A stretch of DNA of 64,000 bases from Megascapheus bottae (lineage: Eukaryota; Chordata; Mammalia; Rodentia; Geomyidae). Positions 52,314-61,775 of this stretch are shown in pieces. The translations under genes were made by a program, and so were the position numbers. Position 1 is the first letter of the stretch; each line of letters begins with the position of its first letter. A model generated the notes under the pieces. It searched no databases and was not told the origin of the DNA. It worked only from the letters and a program-made list of their open reading frames with translations. The DNA is taken from NCBI GenBank assembly GCA_024803745.1, contig JANJXV010000044.1:454001-518000 (forward strand). Reading direction: 5' to 3'.

Positions 52314-54684
52314 CTAACCCTAACCCTAACCCTAACCATTACCCTAACCCTAAACCTAACCCTAACCTAACCCTAACCCTAACCCTAACCCTAACCTTAA
52401 TGCTAACCCTAATCCTAACCCTAACCCTAACCCTTACCCTAACCCTAAACTTTACCCTAACCCTAACCCTAACCCCAACCCTTAACCTTACCCTAACCCT
52501 AACCCTACCTCTAACCCTAACCCTAACCCTAACCATAACCCTTACCCTAACCCTTACCCTAAACCTAACCCTAACCCTCACCCTAACCCTAACTCTTACC
52601 CTAACCGTAACACTAACCCTAACCCTAAACCTAAACCTAACCCTATCCCTAACTCTTACCCTTACCCTAACCTTAACCCTAAACCTAACCCTAAACTTTA
52701 CGCTAACCCTAACCCTAACCCTAACCCTTACCCTTACCCTAACTCTAACCTTAAACCCAACCCTAACCCTAACCCTAAACCTATCCTTACCCTTACCCTA
52801 ACCTACTCATAACCTTAACGCCAACACTAAACCCAACCCTAACCCTAACCCTAACGCTTACCCTTACCCTAACCATAATCCTAACCCTAAATCTCACACT
52901 TACCTTACCCTAACCCTAAACCTAACCCTAACTTTTACCCTAACCCTAACCCTAACGCTTACCCTAAACCTAACCCTAACCCTAACCAAACCCCTAAACA
53001 TAACCCTTACCCTAACCCTAACCCTAACCCTAACCCTTACCCTTACCCTAAACCTAACCCTACATCTAACGCAAACCCTAACCCTAACCCTTAACCTAAC
53101 CCTAACCCTAACCCTTAGCCTAACCCTAACCCTAAACCTAACCTTAACCCTCACCGTAACCCTAATCCCTCCCTTTCCCTAACCCTAACCCTAAACCTAA
53201 CACTAACCCTAACCTTAACCCTAACCCTATCCCTAACCCTAACCCTTACCCTTACTCTAAACTTAACCCTAAACCTAACCTTTACCCAAACCCTAACCCT
53301 AACCCTAACCCCTAACCCTAACCCTAACCCTAACTCTAACCCTTAGTCTTAACCTAACCCTAAACCTAACCCTAGGTCTTACCCTAACCCTAACTCTAAA
53401 CCTTAGCCTTACCCTAACCCTAACCCTAACCATTACCCTAAACCTAACACTAACCCTAACCCCTAACCCTAACCCTAATCCTAACCCTCACCCTAACCCT
53501 AACCCTAAGAATAACCCTTACCCTAACACTAACTCTAACTGTAACCCCTAGCCTTACCCTAAACCTAACCCCAAATGTAACGCCTACCCTAACCCTAACC
53601 CTAACCCTTACCCTAACCCTAACCCTAACCCTAACCTCTAAACCTAACCCATACCCTAACACTCACCCTAACCCTAACCCTATCCCTAAACCTTACACTA
53701 ACCCTAACACGAACCGTAACCCTTACCCTTACCCCCATCCTAACCCTAACCCCAACCCTAAACCTAAACCTAACCCTAACCCTAACCCTAAACTTAATGC
53801 TAACCCTAACCCTAACCCTAACCCTAACCCTTACCCTAAACCTAAACTTTACCCTAAACCTAACCCTAATCCTAACCCCAACCCTTACGCTTATCCTAAA
53901 CTTAACCCTAAGCCTTACACTTACCCTTACCCTAACCCTAACCCTTACCCTAACCCTAACCCCAAACCTTTGCCTAACCCTAACACTAACACTAACCCTT
54001 ACCCTAACCCTAACCCTAACCCCAACCCTAACCCTAACACTTACCCTAACCCAAACCCCAAACCTTTGCCTAACCCTAACCCTAACCCTAACCCCTAACC
54101 CTAACCGTAACCCTAACCTAACCCTAACCCTAACCCTAACCCTAACCCTAACCTTAAACCTACGCCTAAACCTAACCCTAATTCTAACCCTAACCCTAAC
54201 CCTAACCCTACCGCTAAACCTAACCCTAACCCTAACCCTAACCCTTACCCTACCCTAACCCTAACCCTAACCCTAGCCCTAACCCTTACCCTAACCGTAA
54301 ACCTAACCCTAACCCTAACCCTAAACTTAATGCTAACCCTAACCCTAACCTTAACCCTTACCCTAACCCTAAACTTTACCCTAACCCTAACCGTAATCCT
54401 AACCCCAACCCTTACCCTTATTCTAAACTTAACCCTAAACCTTACACTTACCCTTATCCTAACCCTAACTCTTACCCTAACCCTAACCCCAACCCCAAAA
54501 CTTTGCCTAACCCTTACCCTAACCCTAACCCTAACCCCAACCCTAACCCTTACTCTTACCCTAACCCTAACCACAAACCTAACCCTAACCCTAAAACGTA
54601 CCCTTACCCTAACCCTAACCCTAACCCAACCCTAACCCTTACTCTTACCCTAACCCTAACCCTAACCCTAACCTAAACCTAATC
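52314..54684. repeat. 2,371 bp near-identical tandem repeat, copy 2
   Basis: Direct tandem copy of 49,943-52,313 with no net indel. The junction sits in CCTAACCCTAACCCTAACC, so about 25 bases of homology hide the exact breakpoint. Copy-2 sequence continues without a step into 54,685, where CCTTAAACCTACCCGTTACC replaces CCATTACCC. Confidence 0.96.
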
Positions 54685-55440
54685 CTAACCCTAACCCTAA
54701 CCCTAACCTTAAACCTACCCGTTACCGTAACCCTAATCCTAACCCTAACCCTAACGCTTACCCTTACCCTAACCGTAACCCTAACCCTACCCATAACACT
54801 TACCTTACTCTAAACCTAAACCTAACCCTAAAACTAACCCCTAACCCTAACCCTAACCCTAAACCTAACCCTTAACCTAACCCTAACCCTAACCCTAACC
54901 CTTACCCTAATACTAAACCAAACGCTAACCCTAACCCTAACACTAATCCTTACCCTACCCCTCACTCTAACCCTAATCCTACCCCTAACCCTAACCCTAA
55001 CCTTAACCCTAACCATAACCCTAACCCTTACCCTTACCCTAACCCTAAACCTAACCTTTATCCTTACCGTAACCCTAACCCTAACCCTAACCCTTACCCT
55101 AACCCTAACCCTAAACTTAATGCTAACTCTAACCCTAACCCTAACCCTTACCCTAACCCTAACCCTTACCCTAACCCTAACCCTAACCCCAACCCTAACC
55201 CTAACCCTTACCCTAACCCAAACCCCAAACCTTTGCCTAACCCTAACCCTAACCCTAACCCCTAACCCTAACCGTAACCCTAACCTTAACCCTAACCCTA
55301 ACCCTAACCCTAACCTTAAACCTACGCCTAAGCCTAACCCTAATTCTAACCCTAACCCTAACCCTAACCCTCCCGCTAAACCTAACCCTAACCCTAACCC
55401 TAACCCTTACCCTACCCTAACCCTAACCCTAACCCTAACC
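54330..55440. repeat. ~1.48 kb-period repeat, copy 1
   Basis: The ATG barcode at 54,330, CTTTGCC at 54,501, AAACCTACCCGTTACCG near 54,711, the ATG barcode at 55,120 and CCTACGCC near 55,321 recur at 55,815, 55,986, 56,198, 56,599 and near 56,818. That is an offset of about 1,479-1,497. The left part lies inside the 2,371 bp copy 2. No gene is present. Confidence 0.82.
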
Positions 55441-57360
55441 CTAACCCTTACCCTAACCGTAAACCTAACCCTAACCCTAACTTTAACCCCAACCCTAACC
55501 CTAAACTTTACGCTAACCCTAACGCTAACCCTGACCCTTAGCCTTACCCTAACTCTAACCTTAAACCTAACCCTAACCCTATCGCTAAACCTAACCCTTA
55601 GCCTTACATTAAGCCTAACCCTAACCTTAACCCCAACCCTAAACCAACCCTAACCCTAACCCTAAAGCTTGCCCTTACCCTAACCATAACCCTAACCCTA
55701 AGGCTAACACTTACCCTTACTCTAACCCTAACCCTAACCCTAACGCTAACTTTTATCCTAAACCTAACCGTAACCCTTACCCTAACCCTAACCCTAACCC
55801 TAACCCTAAACTTAATGCTAACCCTAACCCTAACCCTAACCCTTACCCTAACCCTAAACTTTACCCTAACCCTAACCGTAATCCTAACCCCAACCCTTAT
55901 CCTTATTCTAAACTTAACCCTAAACCTTACACTTACCCTTATCCTAACCCTAACTCTTACCCTAACCCTAACCCCAACCCCAAAACTTTGCCTAACCCTT
56001 ACCCTAACCCTAACCCTAACCGCAACCCTAACCCTTACTCTTACCCTAACCCTAACCACAAACCTAACCCTAACCCTAAAACGTACCCTTACCCTAACCC
56101 TAACCCTAACCCAACCCTAACCCTTACTCTTACCCTAACCCTGACCCTAACCCTAACCTAAACCTAATCCTAACCCTAACCCTAACCCTAACCTTAAACC
56201 TACCCGTTACCGTAAACCTAATCCTAACCCTAACCCTAACGCTTACCCTTACCCTAACCGTAACCCCAACCCTAACCCTAACACTTACCTTACTCTAAAC
56301 CTAAACCTAACCGTAAACCTAACCCCTAACCCTAACCCTAACCCTAACCCTTAACCTAACCCTAACCCTAACCCTAACCCTTACCCTAATACTAAACCAA
56401 ACGCTAACCCTAACCCTAACACTAATCCTTACCCTACCCCTCACTCTAACCCTAATCCTACCCCTAACCCTAACCCTAACTTTAACCCTAACCATAACCC
56501 TATAACTTACCCTTACCCTAACCCTAAACCTAACCTTTATCCTTACCGTAACCCTAACCCTAACCCTAACCCTTACCCTACCCCTAACCCTAAACTTAAT
56601 GCTAACTCTAACCCTAACCCTAACCCTTACCCTAACCATAACCCTTACCCTAACCCTAACCCTAACCCCAACCCTAACCTTAAACCTTACCCTAACCCTA
56701 ACCCCAAACCTTTGCCTAACCCTAACCTTAACCCTAACCCTAACCCTAATCCCTAACCCTAACCCTAACCCTAACCTAACCCTAACCATAACCCTAAACC
56801 TAACCCTAACCTTAAACCTACGCCTAAACCTAACCCTAATCCTAACCCTAAACATATCCCTAACCCTACCGCTAAACCTAACCCTAACCCTAACCCTAAC
56901 CCTAATCCTAACCCCAACCCTTACGCTTATCCTAAACTTAACCCTAAACCTTTCACTTACCCTTACCCTAACCCTAACCCTTACCCTAACCCTAACCCTA
57001 ACCCCAACCCTAACCCCTAACCATAACCCTAACCCTAACCCTAATCCTAACCCTAACCCTAACCCTAACCCTACCGCTAAACCTAACCCTAACCCTAACC
57101 CTAACCCTTACCCTACCCTAACCCTAACCCTAACCCTAACCCTTACCCTAACCCTAACCCTAAACTTAATGCTAAACCTAACCCTAACCCTAACCCTAAC
57201 CCTTACCCTAACCCTAAACTTCACCCTAACCCTAACCGTAATCCTAACCCCAACCCTTACCCTTATCCTAAACTTAACCCTTAACCTTACACTTACCCTT
57301 ATCCTAACCCTAACCCTTACCCTAACCCTAACCCCAAACCTTTGCCTAACCCTAACCCTA
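55190..57360. repeat. ~2.1 kb segment duplicated at 59,660-61,735
   Basis: CTTTGCC at 55,231 pairs with 59,706 (offset 4,475). CTTTAACCCC at 55,481 pairs with 59,926 (4,445), the ATG barcode at 55,815 with 60,200 (4,385), and 56,599 with 60,990 (4,391). The change from 4,445 to 4,385 reflects about 60 bases around CTAACTTTTATCC (55,745) that are absent near 60,160. Confidence 0.85.
55815..56900. repeat. ~1.48 kb-period repeat, copy 2
   Basis: Second member of the pair at 54,330-55,440, with scattered substitutions (CCGCAACCC near 56,021, CCTATAACTTACCC near 56,502). A third member with the same order lies at 60,200-61,240, about 4,385-4,391 bases further on. Confidence 0.82.
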
Positions 57361-57367
57361 ACCCTAA

Positions 57368-58650
57368 CCCAAACCCTTAACCTTACCCTAACCCTAACCC
57401 TACCTCTAACCCTAACCCTAACCATAACCATAACCCTTACCCTAACCCTAACCCTAAACCTAACCCTAACCCTCACCCTAACCCTAACTCTTACCCTAAC
57501 CATAACACTAACCCTAACCCTAAACCTAACCCTAACCCTATCCCTAACTCTTACCCTTACCCTAACCTTAACCCTAAACCTAACCCTAAACTTTACGCTA
57601 ACCCTAACCCTAACCCTAACCCTTACCCTTACCCTAACTCTAACCTTAAACCCAACCCTAACCCTAAACCTAACCTTACCCTTACCCTAACCTAATCATA
57701 ACCTTAACGCCAACACTAAACCCAACCCTAACCCTAACCCTAACGCTTACCCTTACCCTAACCATAATCCTAACCCTAAACCTCACACTTACCTTACCCT
57801 AACCCTAACCCTAACCCTAACTTTTACCCTAACCCTAACCCTAACGCTTACCCTAAACCTAACCCTATCCCTAACCAAACCCCTAAACATAACCCTTACC
57901 CTAACCCTAACCCTAACCCTAACCCTTACCCTTACCCTAAACCTAACCCTATCTAACGCAAACCCTAACCCTAACCCTTAACCTAACCCTAACCCTAACC
58001 CTTAGCCTAACCCTAACCCTAAACCTTACCTTAACCCTCACCGTAACCCTAATCCCTCCCTTTCCCTAACCCTAACCCTAAACCTAACACTAACCCTAAC
58101 CCTATCCCTAACCCTACCCTTACCTTACTCTAAACTTAACCCTAAACCTAACCTTTACCCAAACCCTAACCCTAACCCTAACCCCTAACCCTAACCCTAA
58201 CCCTAACTCTAACCCTTAGTCTTAACCTAACCCTAAACCTAACCCTAGGTCTTACCCTAACCCTAACTCTAAACCTTAGCCTTACCCTAACCCTAACCCT
58301 AACCATTACCCTAAACCTAACACTAACCCTAACCCCTAACCCTAACCCTAATCCTAACCCTCACCCTAACCCTAACCCTAAGAATAACCCTTACCCTAAC
58401 ACTAACTCTAACTGTAACCCCTAGCCTTACCCTAAACCTAACCCTAAATGTAACGCCTACCCTAACCCTAACCCTAACCCTTACCCTAACCCTAACCCTA
58501 ACCCTAACCTCTAAACCTAACCCATACCCTAACACTCACCCTAACCCTAACCCTATCCCTAAACCTTACCCTAACCCTAACACGAACCGTAACCCTTACC
58601 CTTACCCCCATCCTAACCCTAACCCCAACCCTAAACCTAAACCTAACCCT
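57368..58650. repeat. Dispersed copy of 50,100-51,407 (and 52,471-53,778)
   Basis: CCCTTAACCTTACCC near 57,374, CCTACCTCTAACC, CTAATCATAACC, CCTCCCTTTCCC near 58,055, CCTAGGTCTTACC near 58,251 and CCCCCATCC near 58,606 match 50,100-51,407 in order. The offset is about 7,244-7,260. Several substitutions and small losses (CCCTATCTAACGC near 57,949 versus CCCTACATCTAACGC) show that it is older than the 2,371 bp tandem event. Confidence 0.85.
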
Positions 58651-59659
58651 TACTCTTACCCTAAGCTTAACCCCTAACCTAAACCTTAGCCTAACCCTAA
58701 CCCTAACCGTTAACCTAACCCTAATCCTTACCATAACCTAAACCTAACCCTAACCCTAACCTTAACCCAAAACCTTACCCTTACCCTAACCCTAACCCTA
58801 AACCTAACCCTAACCCTAACCCCTACCCTTACCCTAACCCTAAACCTAACCCTAAACCAAACACCTTAGCCTAACCGTAACCCTAACCCTAACACTAACT
58901 TTTACCCTAAACCTAACCCTAACCCTAACACTTACCCAAACCCTAACACTAACCCCAACCCCTAAACCTAACCCTTACCCTAACCCTAAACCTAACCCTA
59001 ACCCTTACCCTTACCCTAACCCTAACCCTAACACTAATCCTAACCTTAACTCTAACCCTAACCCTAACCCTACCCCTTACACTTATCCTAACCTTAACCC
59101 TAAACCTTACACTTACCCTTACCCTAACCCTAACCCTAACCCTAACCCTAAATCTAACCCTTAGTCGTAACCTAACCCTAACCCTAGCCCTTACCCTAAC
59201 CCTAAATCTAACCCTTAGCCTAACCTAACCCCTAACCCTAACCCTAACCCCAACCCGATCCCTTACCCTTACCCTAACCCTAACCCTTACCTTTTCCCCA
59301 ACCCTAACCATAACCGTAACCGTAACCTTAACCCTAACCCTAACCCTAACCTTAACCCTAACCCTTACCCTTACCCTAACCCTAAACCTAACCCTTATCC
59401 TTACCCCAACCCTAACACTAACCCTAACCCTTACCCTAACCCTAACCCTAAACTTAATGCTAACCCTAACCCTAACCCTAACCCTAACCCTTACCCTAAA
59501 CCTAAACTTTACCCTAAACCTAACCCTAATCCTAACCCCAACCCTTACGCTTATCCTAAACTTAACCCTAAACCTTACACTTACCCTTACCCTAACCCTA
59601 ACCCCAAACCTTTGCCTAACCCTAACACTAACCCTAACCCTTACCCTAACCCTAACCCT
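58651..59659. repeat. Segment with left-domain barcode, then right-domain start
   Basis: CCAAACACCTTAGCC at 58,857 begins a stretch like 47,217-47,640. From the ATG barcode at 59,457 it follows 51,426-51,690 closely (CCTAAACTTTACCC, CCCTTACGCTTATCC). No gene is present. Confidence 0.7.
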
Positions 59660-61735
59660 AACCCCAACCCTAACCCTAAACCTTACCCTAACCCAAACCC
59701 CAAACCTTTGCCTAACCCTAACCCTAACCCTAACCCCTAAGCCTAACCCTAACCCTAAACTTAAACCTACGCCTAACCCTAACCCTAATTCTAACCCTAA
59801 CCCTAACCCTAACCCTACCGCTAAACCTAACCCTAACCCTAACCCTAACCCTTACCCTACCCTAACCCTAACCCTAACCCTAACCCTAACCCTTACCCTA
59901 ACCGTAAACCTAACCCTAACCCTAACTTTAACCCCAACCCTAACCCTAAACTTTTCGCTAACCCTAATGCTAACCCTGACCCTTAGCCTTACCCTAACTC
60001 TAACCTTAAACCTAACCCTAACCCTATCGCTAAACCTAACACTTAGCCTTACATTAAGCCTAACCCTAACCTTAACCCCAACCCTAAACCAACCCTAACC
60101 CTAACCCTAAACCTTGCCCTTACCCTAACCGTAACCCTAACCCTAAGGCTAACACTTACCCTTACCCTAACCCTAACCCTAACCCTAACCCTAAACTTAA
60201 TGCTAACCCTAACCCTAACCCTAACCCTTACCCTAACCCTAAACTTTACCCTAACCCTAACCGTAATCCTAACCCCAACCCTTACCCTTATTCTAAACTT
60301 AACCCTAAACCTTACACTTACCCTTATCCTAACCCTAACTCTTACCCTAACCCTAACCCCAACCCCAAAACTTTGCCTAACCCTTACCCTAACCCTAACC
60401 CTAACCCCAACCCTAACCCTTACTCTTACCCTAACCCTAACCACAAACCTAACCCTAACCCTAAAACGTACCCTTACCCTAACCCTAACCGTAACCCAAC
60501 CCTAACCCTTACTCTTACCCTAACCCTGACCCTAACCCTAACCTAAACCTAATCCTAAGCCTAACCCTAACCCTAATCTTAAACCTACCCGTTACCGTAA
60601 ACCTAATCCTAACCCTAACCCTAACGCTTACCCTTACCCTAACCGTAACCCTAACCCTAACCCTAACACTTACCTTACTCTAAACCTAAACCTAACCCTA
60701 AACCTAACCCCTAACCCTAACCCTAACCCTAATCCTAACCCTTAACCTAACCCTAACCCTAACCCTAACCCTTACCCTAATACTAAACCAAACGCTAACC
60801 CTAACCCTAACACTAATCCTTACCCTACCCCTCACTCTAACCCTAATCCTACCCGTACCCCTAACCCTAACCTTAACCCTAACCATAACCCTATCCCTTA
60901 CCCTTACCCTAACCCTAAACCTAACCTTTATCCTTACCGTAACCCTAACCCTAACCCTAACCCTTACCCTAACCCTAACCCTAAACTTAATGCTAACTCT
61001 AACCCTAACCCTAACCCTTACCCTAACTCTAAACCTTACCCTAACCCTAACCCTAACCCCAACCCTAACCCTAAACCTTACCCTAACCCTAACCCCAAAC
61101 CTTTGCCTAACCCTAACCTTAACCCTAACCCTAACCCTAATCCCTAACCCTAACCCTAACCCTAACCTAACCCTAACCATAACCCTAACCCTAACCCTAA
61201 CCTTAAACCTATGCCTAAACCTAACCCTAATCCTAACCCTAACCCTATCCCTAACCCTACCGCTAAACCTAACCCTAACCCTAACCCTAACCCTAATCCT
61301 AACCCCAACCCTTACGCTTATCCTAAACTTAACCCTAAACCTTTCACTTACCCTTACCCTAACCCTAACCCTTACCCTAACCCTAACCCTAACCCCAACC
61401 CTAACCCCTAACCCTAATCCTAACCCTAACCCTAATCCTAACCCTAACCCTAACCCTAACCCTACCGCTAAACCTAACCCTAACCCTAACCCTAACCCTT
61501 ACCCTACCCTAACCCTAACCCTAACCCTAACCCTTACCCTAACCCTAACCCTAAACTTAATGCTAAACCTAACCCTAACCCTAACCCTAACCCTAAACTT
61601 CACCCTAACCCTAACCGTAATCCTAACCCCAACCCTTACCCTTATCCTAAACTTAACCCTTAACCTTACACTTACCCTTATCCTAACCCTAACCCTTACC
61701 CTAACCCTAACCCCAAACCTTTGCCTAACCGTAAC
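59660..61735. repeat. ~2.1 kb segment, partner of 55,190-57,360
   Basis: Same barcode order as 55,190-57,360. It includes CCTATGCC near 61,208 where the partner has CCTACGCC near 56,818, and a shortened section near 61,590 where two units present at 57,200 are missing. It ends with CTTTGCC at 61,719, matching 57,340. Confidence 0.85.

Positions 61736-61775
<40 letters not shown>

Noticed and set aside
56599..57690. 363-codon open frame on +, the longest in the window, starting Met-Leu-Thr
   Set aside because: It is a Leu-Thr and Pro-Asn read-out of the hexamer with no domain, no complex composition and no ribosome-binding or promoter context. The start ATG is the recurrent CTTAATGCTAACC barcode, copied with the repeat.
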